Assembly (NCBI GenBank): GCA_039588915.1
Contig: JBDGYV010000013.1
Location: 39,823 to 103,822, forward strand
DNA length: 64,000 nucleotides
DNA from: CAMYLR01 sp039588915
GTDB taxonomy: Bacteria; Gemmatimonadota; Gemmatimonadetes; JACCXV01; JAHWKZ01
Reading direction: 5' to 3'
A program made the position numbers and the translations under genes. The stretch's first letter is position 1. The number at the start of each line of letters is the position of its first letter. This document shows positions 1-10,220 of this stretch, one piece after another. A model generated the notes under the pieces. The model made no database searches, was not told the DNA's origin, and worked only from the letters and a program-made list of their open reading frames with translations.

Positions 1-1462
<1,462 letters not shown>

Positions 1463-1466
<4 letters not shown>

Positions 1467-2050
1467 GGGGGGTTCAGCAAACCTGTTGGTTCGTCGCGAT
1501 CGGCATCGTCGGGCTGAAACACCGCGATGTACGGCAAGTTCCGGTACTGCTCCTCGAGGTCCAAACCGTAGCCAACCACGAACACATCTTCAATTGTGAA
1601 GCCAATATAGCGGAGCGGAAAGGGTTGAGCGAGGTGCTTCTCCTTGTACAGCAGCGTGCAGATGTCGAGGCTGGCCGGCCCCTGAGCCTCCAGTGCCTGC
1701 CAGATCTCGACGAGCGTAAGACCGGTATCCACGATGTCTTCGACGATCAACACATCGCGGTTCGAAATGTCGAGCCCGTCTATCCACGACAGCTTGACCG
1801 CGCCGGTCGATTCAGTGCCGGCGTACGAGCGGGCGCGCACGAACTCCAGTGTGATCGGGAGATCGATCGCTCGACTCAAGTCCGATGTGAAATAGATCCC
1901 ACCCTTGAGCAGGCAGAGCAGCACCAAGTCACGCTCGGCATAATCGGTGGTGATCTCTTCGCCCAGCTCGCGGATCCGAGCCTGGAGACGCTCTTCATCG
2001 ATCAGCACCGTGGCCACGCTGCCTGTGGTGACGGTCTGCGCCTCACTCAT
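1463..2050 (-). CDS. hpt: Hypoxanthine phosphoribosyltransferase
   Basis: Purine salvage enzyme joining hypoxanthine or guanine to PRPP, cytosolic. 195 residues from the chosen ATG, the usual family length. The PRPP-binding loop is visible as VLIVEDIVDTGLTL, with the LLKGG motif upstream. A longer reading frame exists, but this ATG is preceded by a strong purine-rich site (GGAGGAGGCGGCG), so I take it as the start. It overlaps the end of tilS by 8 nt, and its stop overlaps the ftsH start as ATGA. Confidence 0.96.
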
Positions 2051-3083
2051 CGCCGCCTCCTCCGCCGTTGTCCTGACGCTCGAACTCGATCCAACTGGTA
2101 GACCGGCGAAGCTCGCCTCCGCCTGGGATTGGGACGCTTCCACCGTGGCCCCGTCTTAGGAACGCTACCGCCCCAGCGATCCATTCGCCGCTCGGCGGGG
2201 GTGTTCTGTGCGGGGCGCACCACGCCCAGCCACTGATCACGGCGCGCGACAGCAACGCTGTCGGGGCGTCGACCAGAGGCGCCGCAGCGAGTCGCCAAGT
2301 CGTCTCCACGCAACTCTCGGTCGCAGTGCTCAGCAAGTCGGCGGCGGCGGCGCTCAGAAAAGCGCTGTCCGACCCGGCGAGCGCGCTGAGACGGACGATC
2401 GCCTCGTCGACTCGGGGATTGAACTCGGCCAGCAGTGGCAGCACTTCGTGTCGCATGCGATTGCGGGGATAGCGGTCCTCCAGGTTCGAGGGGTCGTCAC
2501 GAAAGGGCACCCCGGTAGCCTCGGCCCAGGCCAGAATAGAGGCCCGGGAAAACGCCAGCAGCGGTCGCACGATGAGGACACCGTAGAGCTGCTCGATTGG
2601 CCCCAAAGCCGCCAGCCCCTCGGGGCTGGTGCCACGCACCAGCCGCAGCAAGACGGTTTCCACCCTGTCGTCGCGGTGATGACCCGTCGCGACCGAGACT
2701 GCAGCGTGCTCAGCGGCGATCCGTGTTAGGAAGCGATAACGCAATTCGCGCGCCGCAGCCTGCGGTCCGCCACCACTCGCGTTCGCGTCCGCAACCGCAT
2801 CGCCATCGCCGAGCTCGACTTCGGCGCCCCATCGGCAGGCCACTTCCGCTACGAACTGACCGTCTTCGGCGCTTTCCAACCCTCGCGTGCGATGATCGAA
2901 ATGAGCGGCCACGACGCGCAACTCCGAGCCCGCCACGTGATCCCGCGCGAGGAGCGCCAACAGCGCCATGGAGTCGACGCCGCCAGAAACCGCGACGACA
3001 ACCGTGCCCGCCCCTTGGGGAGCGAAGTAGCGCTTCCAATGATCGCCAAAGGCGACCGCGAGATCGTGGCTCCGCCGCGTCAT
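2043..3083 (-). CDS. tilS: tRNA(Ile)-lysidine synthase TilS
   Basis: ATP-dependent enzyme that converts C34 of the CAU-anticodon tRNA-Ile to lysidine so that it reads AUA. 346 residues with the N-terminal PP-loop SGGVDS at residues 33-38 and the family motif HFDHRTRG; the C-terminus ends in a Gly-rich tail. It lies directly downstream of two tRNA genes with CAT anticodons, so it is probably cotranscribed with them from the promoter at 3305-3333. The last 8 nt overlap hpt. Confidence 0.95.
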   Translation of the reverse strand: MTRRSHDLAVAFGDHWKRYFAPQGAGTVVVAVSGGVDSMALLALLARDHVAGSELRVVAAHFDHRTRGLESAEDGQFVAEVACRWGAEVELGDGDAVADANASGGGPQAAARELRYRFLTRIAAEHAAVSVATGHHRDDRVETVLLRLVRGTSPEGLAALGPIEQLYGVLIVRPLLAFSRASILAWAEATGVPFRDDPSNLEDRYPRNRMRHEVLPLLAEFNPRVDEAIVRLSALAGSDSAFLSAAAADLLSTATESCVETTWRLAAAPLVDAPTALLSRAVISGWAWCAPHRTPPPSGEWIAGAVAFLRRGHGGSVPIPGGGELRRSTSWIEFERQDNGGGGGDE

Positions 3084-3090
3084 AAAGAGT

Positions 3091-3167
3091 TGGTGGCGGC
3101 GGCAGGATTTGAACCTGCGACCCAGGGCTTATGAGTCCCTTGCTCTACCAGGCTGAGCTACGCCGCC
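3091..3167 (-). tRNA. tRNA-Met (CAT), elongator
   Basis: 77-nt cloverleaf with encoded CCA. Acceptor GGCGGCG pairs with CGCCGCC, the D arm is GCTC..GAGC, the T arm carries TTCAAAT, and the anticodon loop is CTCATAA. The fully paired 1-72 position separates it from the initiator next to it. The sequence resembles elongator Met; a lysidine-modified tRNA-Ile(CAT) is the alternative and cannot be fully excluded by eye. Confidence 0.93.
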
Positions 3168-3179
3168 GCGAGAACTACG

Positions 3180-3208
3180 AAGGGGTGATCGCCAACCGAC
3201 CACCCCTT
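3180..3208 (-). other. Hairpin between the two tRNA-Met genes
   Basis: Eight-base inverted repeat AAGGGGTG / CACCCCTT with a 13-nt loop. Neither strand has a T-tract after it, so it is more likely a processing signal in the dicistronic tRNA precursor than an intrinsic terminator. Confidence 0.45.
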
Positions 3209-3216
3209 CTTCACTT

Positions 3217-3293
<77 letters not shown>

Positions 3294-3304
3294 ATGTGAA
3301 ACCG

Positions 3305-3333
3305 AATGTATTCGGGGGCTGGCTGGCTGTCAA
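3305..3333 (-). promoter_or_regulatory. Sigma70-type promoter of the tRNA-fMet unit
   Basis: On the minus strand, -35 TTGACA (3333-3328), a 17-bp spacer and -10 TACATT (3310-3305). The predicted transcription start falls about 5 nt before the mature tRNA 5' end. Confidence 0.8.
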
Positions 3334-3356
3334 ACACTGGCCAAAACGGGATCGCG

Positions 3357-3737
3357 CTACTGATCGGCCCGGCTTTGTTGGGCGCTCGAGTCGGCTCGGA
3401 GCGGGTTTGGCGGAGCCAAAGAGTCGACGTCGGCGGGGACGGGAACGATCCGATATACGACGTCGCCAGGGCGGATCATCCCTTTGCGTCGAGCCAGCGC
3501 TTCGAGCGTGAACAGATCATCCTCGAAGGCATCGTGCTGGGCGGTCAAATCCGCGTGATCACGTCTCAGCTCGGCGATCTGCTCCTCGGTTCGCCGCTCT
3601 TCGAGGTACAGTAACCCGAGGTGATGCGGTTGATGGTCGCCGACAAACAACCCGTACCCGACGAGCGCAGCCACCGCGGCCAGGAAGGCGCGTTTTTGGC
3701 GCCGCCGCTGGCGCCGATCGGCCAGCGGTCGACTCAC
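3357..3737 (-). CDS. Septum-formation initiator family protein (FtsB/DivIC-like)
   Basis: Small bitopic division protein of the FtsB/DivIC family, which links early and late divisome proteins through a periplasmic coiled coil. 126 residues: a very basic N-terminus of about 16 residues, one TM near 17-33, a heptad-rich stretch beginning EERRTEEQIAELRRD, then EALARRKGMIRPGDVVYRIV, which matches the conserved end of the family. The Pro/Ala/Ser-rich tail of about 28 residues is unlike E. coli FtsB. The start overlaps the eno stop as ATGA; eno-ftsB is a common bacterial pairing. Confidence 0.85.
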   Translation of the reverse strand: MSRPLADRRQRRRQKRAFLAAVAALVGYGLFVGDHQPHHLGLLYLEERRTEEQIAELRRDHADLTAQHDAFEDDLFTLEALARRKGMIRPGDVVYRIVPVPADVDSLAPPNPLRADSSAQQSRADQ

Positions 3738-5032
3738 GAGCCCATCCCGCTGTAGCTGCGATACGGCTCCCGACCCGCGTATCGCGCTCGATCGCCAAGC
3801 TCGGTCTCGAGCCGTAACAACCGATTGTACTTGGCCGTGCGCTCACCGCGCGCCGGCGCACCGGACTTGATCTGACCACCGCCAGCGGCGACAGACAGGT
3901 CTGCGATAAACGTGTCTTCCGTCTCCCCCGATCGATGCGAGATGACCCAGCCGTAGCCGGCCTGACGGGCTACGTCGATCGCCGCCAAGGTCTCCGTCAC
4001 GGTGCCGATCTGGTTGAGCTTGATCAAGATGGCGTTGGCGGCGCCGTCGGCGATCCCGCGACGCAACCGCTCTGGATTGGTGACAAACAGGTCGTCACCG
4101 ACCACCTGAACTCGATCGCCGAGCGACGCCGTCATCGATTTCCAACCTTCCCAATCGTCTTCCGCCAAGCCGTCTTCGATCGATACGATCGGATAGCGAT
4201 CGCAGAGGTCAGCGTAAAACGCGATCAGATCTTCGGCGCTCATCAGCGGTCCACCCTGTTTCTTCCATCGGTAACGACCGTCGGTGAACAACTCGCTGGC
4301 GGCCACGTCGAGCGCGATGGCGATCTCCTCGCCGGGCACGTAACCAGCTTCGCTGATCGCTTCGACAACTCGGTCGAGTGCTTGTGTGTCCGACGCCAGG
4401 TCGGGAGCGAACCCGCCCTCGTCACCAACGGTTGTGGCCAGGCCATGACTCGTCAAAACGTGCTTCAGCGCGGTGTACACCTCGACCCCCATCCGCAACG
4501 CGTCACCGAACGTCGGCGCCCCGATCGGAGCGATCATGAACTCCTGGATGTCGACGGTATTGTCGGCGTGCTCACCACCGTTCAGGATGTTGAACAGTGG
4601 AACCGGCAGAACATTGGCCGCATCGCCGCCAAGCGATCGAGCGAGTGGTTGACCAGCCGCATTGGCCGCCGCCACCGCAGCCGACATCGAAACCGCCAGA
4701 ATTGCGTTGGCGCCGAGTCGAGACTTGTCCGGCGTGCGGTCCAGTTCCAGCAGTCGCGCATCGATCCCCGCCTGATCGCCGAGCGTCATTCCAGCGACGG
4801 CCGGCGCGATCGTTTCGTGAACGTGGGCCACCGCCTTTCGGGTACCGGCACCGTGATATCGATTGCGATCGCCGTCACGCAGCTCGAGTGCTTCGTGTTC
4901 GCCGGTGGATGCGCCAGACGGGACCGCCGCTCGACCCATGATGCCGGAATCGGTCCAGCAGTCGACCTCGACGGTCGGCCGACCGCGCGAGTCGAGGATC
5001 TCGCGGGCGATGAGGCGCGCGATTGTCGTCAT
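3734..5032 (-). CDS. eno: Enolase
   Basis: Glycolytic 2-phosphoglycerate dehydratase, cytosolic and Mg-dependent. 432 residues, the standard length. Visible motifs are the N-terminal ILDSRGRPTVEVD, the metal-site SIEDGL, and the C-terminal signature ILIKLNQIGTVTE followed by SHRSGETEDT. It is followed by the ftsB-like gene with an ATGA overlap. A promoter is visible 48 nt upstream, so it can be transcribed separately from thiL. Confidence 0.98.
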   Translation of the reverse strand: MTTIARLIAREILDSRGRPTVEVDCWTDSGIMGRAAVPSGASTGEHEALELRDGDRNRYHGAGTRKAVAHVHETIAPAVAGMTLGDQAGIDARLLELDRTPDKSRLGANAILAVSMSAAVAAANAAGQPLARSLGGDAANVLPVPLFNILNGGEHADNTVDIQEFMIAPIGAPTFGDALRMGVEVYTALKHVLTSHGLATTVGDEGGFAPDLASDTQALDRVVEAISEAGYVPGEEIAIALDVAASELFTDGRYRWKKQGGPLMSAEDLIAFYADLCDRYPIVSIEDGLAEDDWEGWKSMTASLGDRVQVVGDDLFVTNPERLRRGIADGAANAILIKLNQIGTVTETLAAIDVARQAGYGWVISHRSGETEDTFIADLSVAAGGGQIKSGAPARGERTAKYNRLLRLETELGDRARYAGREPYRSYSGMGS

Positions 5033-5080
5033 CGTAAGAGATCTGGCAATGGTTGCGGTCGTCTTTCGGATGGGTGATGA

Positions 5081-5110
5081 ATCCTAACCGACCGTGTCGG
5101 GTCGATGCAA
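5081..5110 (-). promoter_or_regulatory. Predicted eno promoter
   Basis: On the minus strand, -35 TTGCAT (5110-5105), an 18-bp spacer and -10 TAGGAT (5086-5081), in the 90-bp gap between thiL and eno. It leaves a leader of roughly 40 nt. Confidence 0.5.
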
Positions 5111-5122
5111 CCGCCTGGACAG

Positions 5123-6118
5123 CTACGAGCCGAGATCGGACGGCGTACCAAAATGGTCCCAGGATTCGGGTTTGAGCGGCCTGACGACCTCGTTTTCGAT
5201 GCACCCCACGCCAGCGCCTTCGACCGCGGTTCCGATCTCGGTCAGCGAAACACCGAACGTCGCTTCGAACTCGTTAACGAGAGGGCCGATCGATCCCGCA
5301 CGAGCGGTCAGCAGAAGCTCGAATTCCTCGCCACCGTGGAGCACCCACTCGATCGGATCGACATCCAGCTGGCGACCGACATCCCTCGCACCGGCATCGG
5401 CTGGCACCTTCTCGGTTTCGATCGTTATCCCCACACCGCTGGCGCGCGCCACATGCCCGGCATCGCCCGACAATCCGTCCGAGATGTCGATGGCGGCGCC
5501 CAATCGAGCACGATCCACGAGCCATCGGGCTTCGGGGACTCGGGCCGACGGGTGAGCCAACCGATCGTACGCCGGATGAGCAAGCACCTCGGGCGTAGGT
5601 CCTTCGCGCATCAGCAACGCCAGCGCGGCAGCCGGTCCACCGAGCGCGCCAGTGACCCACACCTCGTCACCCGGTTGAGCCCCATCCCGGGTCAGCACCT
5701 GGCCCGGGCAGCGACCGAGCGCAGTGACGGTGAGCTGAACCTCGCCGGCCCGCGACAAGTCGCCACCGACCACCGGGCAGCCGGCGCGTTGGGCGGTCAC
5801 GGCCAGTCCGGCGTAGAGTCGCTCAACCCGAGCAGCCAATGCATCGGCTGGCGCGGCGAGCGCGGTCAGCGCCGCAACCGGCTCGGCGCCCATCGCCGCC
5901 AGATCGCTGAGGCTGGCGATCAGTCCGCGGTGGCCGACCGCTTCGGGCTCCAACCAATCGAATCGGAAGTGCACGTTCTCGACCAGCGTGTCGATCGTCC
6001 ACACCCACGTTTCGCCATCCGGACCGGTCAGCACCGCCGCATCGTCGCCGATCTCCGAGCCACCCGACCCAAGACAGCTCACGATGCGCCGGATCCAATC
6101 GAACTCGCCGGGCTCCAT
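5123..6118 (-). CDS. thiL: Thiamine-monophosphate kinase
   Basis: Phosphorylates thiamine monophosphate to the cofactor thiamine pyrophosphate; belongs to the PurM/AIR-synthase-like ATPases. 331 residues. The N-terminal GDDAAVL metal/ATP motif follows SEIGDD, with TVDTLVENVHF, GLIASLSDLAAMGAEP and GGDLSRA in the expected order, and SDGLSGDAGH near residue 215. Ten nt separate it from the propeller gene upstream. Confidence 0.95.
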   Translation of the reverse strand: MEPGEFDWIRRIVSCLGSGGSEIGDDAAVLTGPDGETWVWTIDTLVENVHFRFDWLEPEAVGHRGLIASLSDLAAMGAEPVAALTALAAPADALAARVERLYAGLAVTAQRAGCPVVGGDLSRAGEVQLTVTALGRCPGQVLTRDGAQPGDEVWVTGALGGPAAALALLMREGPTPEVLAHPAYDRLAHPSARVPEARWLVDRARLGAAIDISDGLSGDAGHVARASGVGITIETEKVPADAGARDVGRQLDVDPIEWVLHGGEEFELLLTARAGSIGPLVNEFEATFGVSLTEIGTAVEGAGVGCIENEVVRPLKPESWDHFGTPSDLGS

Positions 6119-6127
6119 CGACTCGTT

Positions 6128-7738
6128 CTAACGCCGCGCCTGGCGCCAACCGAAACGACTGACTCCGTCGGGGGTCGAGACCCAAACCGCATCCTCAGCG
6201 GCCAATAAGTGCTGCACCGGCAGTCCGGCCAACCCGTCACTGGGACGATAGACGTCCCATTCGTCGGTCGTCAGCTGCCATCGAACGAGCCCACGATCGG
6301 TGCCGACCCACACCTGCTGGTCGTCGATCGCCACCGCCAGTGGCGGCGCTTCAAGCCGCCCTTCGACGGCGGCCACAAAGCGCCACTCGCCGCTCGAGCG
6401 GTTGAAGACACCGAGCCCAACCCCAGTCGCAACAACGAGCAAGGTGTCGCGAACCGCGAGTGCTCGGATCCGGCTTCCGCGGCTTTCGGTTCGCACAAAC
6501 GAATCGGGCGCAAAACCCGCTCCGGCCGTCGCATCGCGCTGGCCGACGTACAAGCCGAGGTTTGTGCCGACGAATACAGCATCGGCCGAAACCGCCAGCG
6601 CGGTAATCGATCGAGCGGCCAAGAAGTGTGCCGTCGGGTGGTCGGTATCGCGATCCCAGAGCGTCAAGCCGCGCGGCGTCCCGACCCACAATCGGGGGCC
6701 ATCGACGTGCAGGGCCGTCACCGCATCGATCGGTGGATCGGTGTTCCACCCGCGAGTGGTCCACTCGCCCTCCGCGTAGCGGGTCAAACCGTAGTCCGAT
6801 CCCAGATACAACGTGTCACCACTGGCCGAGCCACTGGTCGCAAGCGCGGTCGGCAATCCGGACTCGGATCGTGGCACCGCGTACGACCAGCGTCCGTCGC
6901 GATCGGCAAAAGCGATCGCCACCGGCGCCGGTTCCGTTCTCGCGCGTGGACGATCGATCGGCACGAACCACATCCCGTTGGTCGTCTCCACGATGGGACC
7001 ACCGCCGCGACCACCCAACCCGAACAGGAGCGGCTCCCATTCCAACCGCGCGCGACCCCACAGGCGACCATTGTCACCCCACGTCCCGACATAGAAGTCG
7101 CCGCGCAAATCTCGATCGAGTTGGGTCAAGCGAACGCTCTGGCTGCGGTCGATCTCGCTGTCGACATACAGCGGATCGGTCCACGGCAGATCGAAGGGGT
7201 CGATAACATCGACATCGATCGAGCCGCGCGCGTCACGCGGTGGCGGCGGGCTCCTTTCCATTGCGGGCGAACCGACGCGCGCGCTCCACCAGCCCCCTCC
7301 AACTCTGGCGAACACGGTTCCCGCATCGGGATCGATCCTGAGCTCTTCGACGAAGGTCGGTGGCGGTCCAAAGACGCGCTCCACCTCGCCGATGAATTCG
7401 GTGTAACGGGACACGCCTCGCGCGGTGCCGATCCACAAATCGCCACCGGTTGGATCGACGACCACCGCGGTCACCCGTTCGTTGGGCAAACCATCGGCCG
7501 AGGTGATCGGCGCAAGCCATTGGTCGCGGAGCGTGTCGAGCCGCTCGACTCCGGCGGTCGTTCCGAAGTAGGCGATCTCGTTCGACACCGCCACCGATGT
7601 CACGAAGCGAAAATCGCGGAGGGTGACCCAATCTTCGGGGTCGAAACGGTTGACTCGCTGACCGATCGCTGAGCTGGCTCCGATGAGCACCCAAACGGTC
7701 ACCATGGAGGCGACTACGGTTGCGGCACCGGGGATCAC
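6128..7738 (-). CDS. Exported WVGT-repeat beta-propeller protein
   Basis: Function unknown. 536 residues from a GTG that overlaps the nnr stop as GTGA. The N-terminus VIPGAATVVASMVTVWVLIG looks like a signal peptide or anchor, so the protein is probably periplasmic. Repeats resembling two-component-regulator propeller blades recur: LWIGTARGVSRY, LYLGSDYGLTRY, LWVGTPRGLTLW, VFVGTNLGLYVG and WVGTDRGLVRW, ending with VWVSTPDGVSRFG. No kinase, receiver or DNA-binding domain follows, so it is a free-standing propeller. Its position between NAD(P)HX repair and thiamine kinase genes gives no obvious role. The longer upstream reading frame is an nnr shadow. Confidence 0.8.
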   Translation of the reverse strand: MIPGAATVVASMVTVWVLIGASSAIGQRVNRFDPEDWVTLRDFRFVTSVAVSNEIAYFGTTAGVERLDTLRDQWLAPITSADGLPNERVTAVVVDPTGGDLWIGTARGVSRYTEFIGEVERVFGPPPTFVEELRIDPDAGTVFARVGGGWWSARVGSPAMERSPPPPRDARGSIDVDVIDPFDLPWTDPLYVDSEIDRSQSVRLTQLDRDLRGDFYVGTWGDNGRLWGRARLEWEPLLFGLGGRGGGPIVETTNGMWFVPIDRPRARTEPAPVAIAFADRDGRWSYAVPRSESGLPTALATSGSASGDTLYLGSDYGLTRYAEGEWTTRGWNTDPPIDAVTALHVDGPRLWVGTPRGLTLWDRDTDHPTAHFLAARSITALAVSADAVFVGTNLGLYVGQRDATAGAGFAPDSFVRTESRGSRIRALAVRDTLLVVATGVGLGVFNRSSGEWRFVAAVEGRLEAPPLAVAIDDQQVWVGTDRGLVRWQLTTDEWDVYRPSDGLAGLPVQHLLAAEDAVWVSTPDGVSRFGWRQARR

Positions 7739-9354
7739 GGGCCGGTATCGCCAACCGTCAACAACGTCTTGTAACGATGATCGATGCGTTCGAGTAGCGC
7801 CGGACCACGCCCCGCCCCGAGCTCGCGGATCGTCAGCGGCAAATAGCGAAAGAGATCGCTGGGTACAAGCCCGCGTTCGCCGAGGTCGTGCGCGGCCCAA
7901 TCGGCGGCCAGCCCGTGAAGCAGCGGTGCCGCCCGAGCGGCCAAAGGCGCCGCCACGCCTTGGGCCAGCAGAGCGCCCAGCAGGCCGGTCAACACGTCGC
8001 CGCTGCCACCGGTCGCCAAACCCGGGTTGCCGGTCAGGTTGAGCGCGGTGCGACGATTCGGATCGGCGATGACCGTTGGCGCACCCTTCAACACGACGTG
8101 AACCCCCCACTGGTCGGCCGCGCATGGCGCGGCTTCGATCCGATCGGCGTCGATCGTTCCCGCCTTCTCATTCAACCAACGCGCTAGCTCGCCGGGGTGT
8201 GGCGTGATAACCGTCGGCGAGTCGCGCCGAATCGTCTCCGGCACATCGGCGAGCGCATTCAGACCATCGGCATCCAACACTAGAGGTCGGTCGGTGGCAA
8301 CCGCGGCCTCGACCACCGGCCGCACTCCCGCACCACCGCCCATTCCGGGCCCGATCGCGATCGCGTCAACATGCTCTCCAAACCGAGTGACCCGCTCGGT
8401 GGCCGTAGGCGACAACTCACCCGAGCCGTTGACGGGTAGAGGTTCGACGATCACTTCTGGAACGGCGCCGACGATGAACTCGGCGATCGATGCCGGCGCA
8501 GCCACCGTGCACAGGCCGACGCCGGACCGGAGTGCGGCGGTCGCCGCGAGCACCGCCGCGCCACGGTATGCTTCAGATCCAGCGACCAGCAAGAGTCGTC
8601 CGGCGGATCCCTTATGTGCGTCGATGGCGAGCGGTGGCAACGCGGCGCAGGCTTGTTCGAGCCTGCTCCACTCCAGCGGCGCGGGCCCAGCGGCATCAAG
8701 CGCGTTCGGTGGATACCCCAAGGGGGCCACGATTAGGTGACCGGTGTGCGCCGGGCCAGCGCCGAGAAAGAGTCCCGGCTTGGGGAAACCAAAAGTGACG
8801 GTCATCGCGGCACGAACCGCGATGGCAAGCGGGCGACCGGTCGAACCGTCGAGACCGGATGGCGCATCGACAGCGACGATCGGCAGCGGGCCCTCGTTTA
8901 ACACACGGATCGCGGTCCGCATCGGTTCCCGCACCTCACCCCGGAGACCGGTGCCCAACAGCGCATCGACACCACACGTGAAATCGCGTGGTTGACCGAG
9001 CGCGGCGGCTTGCGATTCGTTTTCGATCCGCTCGACAACCAAGCCCATCGGCTCGACCAACGCCCACTGTGCGCCGGCGTCACCGATCAGCTCGGCCGGA
9101 TCGCAAAACAGCGCGAGCTCAACCTCCCAACCGCCGGCAAGCAGTGTGCGCGCCACGACGAGACCGTCACCGCCGTTGTTTCCCTTACCTACCAGAATCC
9201 GTGCCCGCCCGGCGTCTCCCCATCGATCGATGATCGCCGCAGTCACCGCCCGTCCTGCGGTTTCCATGAGGGCCACCCCGGGCAACCCGGCATCGATCGC
9301 CGCCGCGTCCACCGCCGCCATAGCTGCGGGTGAGAGACACCAAGGTCGCGTCAT
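7735..9354 (-). CDS. nnr: Bifunctional NAD(P)H-hydrate epimerase / ADP-dependent dehydratase
   Basis: Repairs hydrated NADH and NADPH: the N-terminal YjeF_N domain epimerises R- and S-NAD(P)HX, and the C-terminal ribokinase-like domain dehydrates S-NAD(P)HX. 539 residues. Seen: GKGNNGGDGLVVAR in the first half, then VLDADGLNAL, TPHPGELARWL and NPGLATGGSGDVLTG in the second. The ATG at 9354 overlaps the prmA stop (ATGA) and is preferred over an upstream ATG. The stop overlaps the propeller gene start. Confidence 0.96.
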   Translation of the reverse strand: MTRPWCLSPAAMAAVDAAAIDAGLPGVALMETAGRAVTAAIIDRWGDAGRARILVGKGNNGGDGLVVARTLLAGGWEVELALFCDPAELIGDAGAQWALVEPMGLVVERIENESQAAALGQPRDFTCGVDALLGTGLRGEVREPMRTAIRVLNEGPLPIVAVDAPSGLDGSTGRPLAIAVRAAMTVTFGFPKPGLFLGAGPAHTGHLIVAPLGYPPNALDAAGPAPLEWSRLEQACAALPPLAIDAHKGSAGRLLLVAGSEAYRGAAVLAATAALRSGVGLCTVAAPASIAEFIVGAVPEVIVEPLPVNGSGELSPTATERVTRFGEHVDAIAIGPGMGGGAGVRPVVEAAVATDRPLVLDADGLNALADVPETIRRDSPTVITPHPGELARWLNEKAGTIDADRIEAAPCAADQWGVHVVLKGAPTVIADPNRRTALNLTGNPGLATGGSGDVLTGLLGALLAQGVAAPLAARAAPLLHGLAADWAAHDLGERGLVPSDLFRYLPLTIRELGAGRGPALLERIDHRYKTLLTVGDTGP

Positions 9355-10220
9355 ACCGGGTTCTCCGGCGCAGCGAACCATCCGCTCCACCAGACATCTT
9401 TAAACGTGGGGTCGGGGTCTTCGCGCTGATCGAGCAGCCCGAGTCCGAGCTGCCTCGCAGCGTCGATCAACCGTTCACGTTCGGACAGCATCAGGCCAGC
9501 CACACCGACGCGACCACGCGCCGAGCAGAGGCCGGCGATGTGCGGTAGCTCGTTGGCCAGTGTCGGCCCGTCGAGATTGGCGAGCACGCACTCGAAGCGG
9601 TAGCCCGGCCGTAAGCTCGTCGTCGAACCGCGAACCAGCATCAACTCGCTCGCCTGCGCGTTGCGAGCTCGGTTGTCGATCGCGCCGACGATCGCATCCG
9701 GATCGATGTCAAGGCCGACGACGCGACCGGCGCCCAACGCCACTGCCGCCAATGCCAGCACGCCACTTCCGGTGCCGACATCGAGTACCGAGCGAAACGG
9801 TGATCCATGGTCCAACCATCGCAAGAGCGCCTGCGTCGTAGCGTGGCTTCCGGTACCAAACCCGAGCCCGGGTTGGATCCACACCACCTTCGAATAGGCA
9901 GCATCCGGCACGACTCCCGGTGGTGCGATCCATAGTCTGCGGGTTATCGGTATCGGCTTCGCCGCCGCACGCGAAGCCATGAGCCAGTCTTGAGCCGGAC
10001 GATTTCGTACAACGATTGGATGGGGGCACGGCTCACCGGCGAGACCACGCCAAGCTGCTCGGAATCGGTCGGTTAGGTCAGCTGCGGGCGGTGAGAAGTA
10101 GCCGCGGAACAGACCCGGCTTCTCGACCCAACCGCCGAGCGTTTCGCACGCCGCCAGCGCCGCCGTGACCGTCTCCTCGGCCGCGACCGGAGCCGTCACC
10201 GTGAGTTCGACGTAGCTCAC
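9351..10220 (-). CDS. prmA: Ribosomal protein L11 methyltransferase
   Basis: SAM-dependent methylation of L11, cytosolic. 289 residues: N-terminal substrate-recognition region, the linker motif GFGTGSHATTQ near residue 130, SAM-binding VLDVGTGSGVLALAA and GLDIDPDAI, then VLANLDGPTL in the position of the catalytic NPPF-like motif. Starts with GTG overlapping the dnaJ stop (GTGA). The dnaJ-prmA pairing is common. Confidence 0.92.
   Translation of the reverse strand: MSYVELTVTAPVAAEETVTAALAACETLGGWVEKPGLFRGYFSPPAADLTDRFRAAWRGLAGEPCPHPIVVRNRPAQDWLMASRAAAKPIPITRRLWIAPPGVVPDAAYSKVVWIQPGLGFGTGSHATTQALLRWLDHGSPFRSVLDVGTGSGVLALAAVALGAGRVVGLDIDPDAIVGAIDNRARNAQASELMLVRGSTTSLRPGYRFECVLANLDGPTLANELPHIAGLCSARGRVGVAGLMLSERERLIDAARQLGLGLLDQREDPDPTFKDVWWSGWFAAPENPV

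Noticed and set aside
3935..5077. Long open frame (380 codons) on the plus strand
   Set aside because: It lies antisense to enolase, a clear gene; the GC-rich codon pattern keeps the opposite frame open. No start site or motif.
6209..7672. 487-codon open frame on the plus strand
   Set aside because: Antisense to the propeller gene, which has repeat motifs and a coupled start. The plus-strand product is Arg/His/Pro-rich with no fold.
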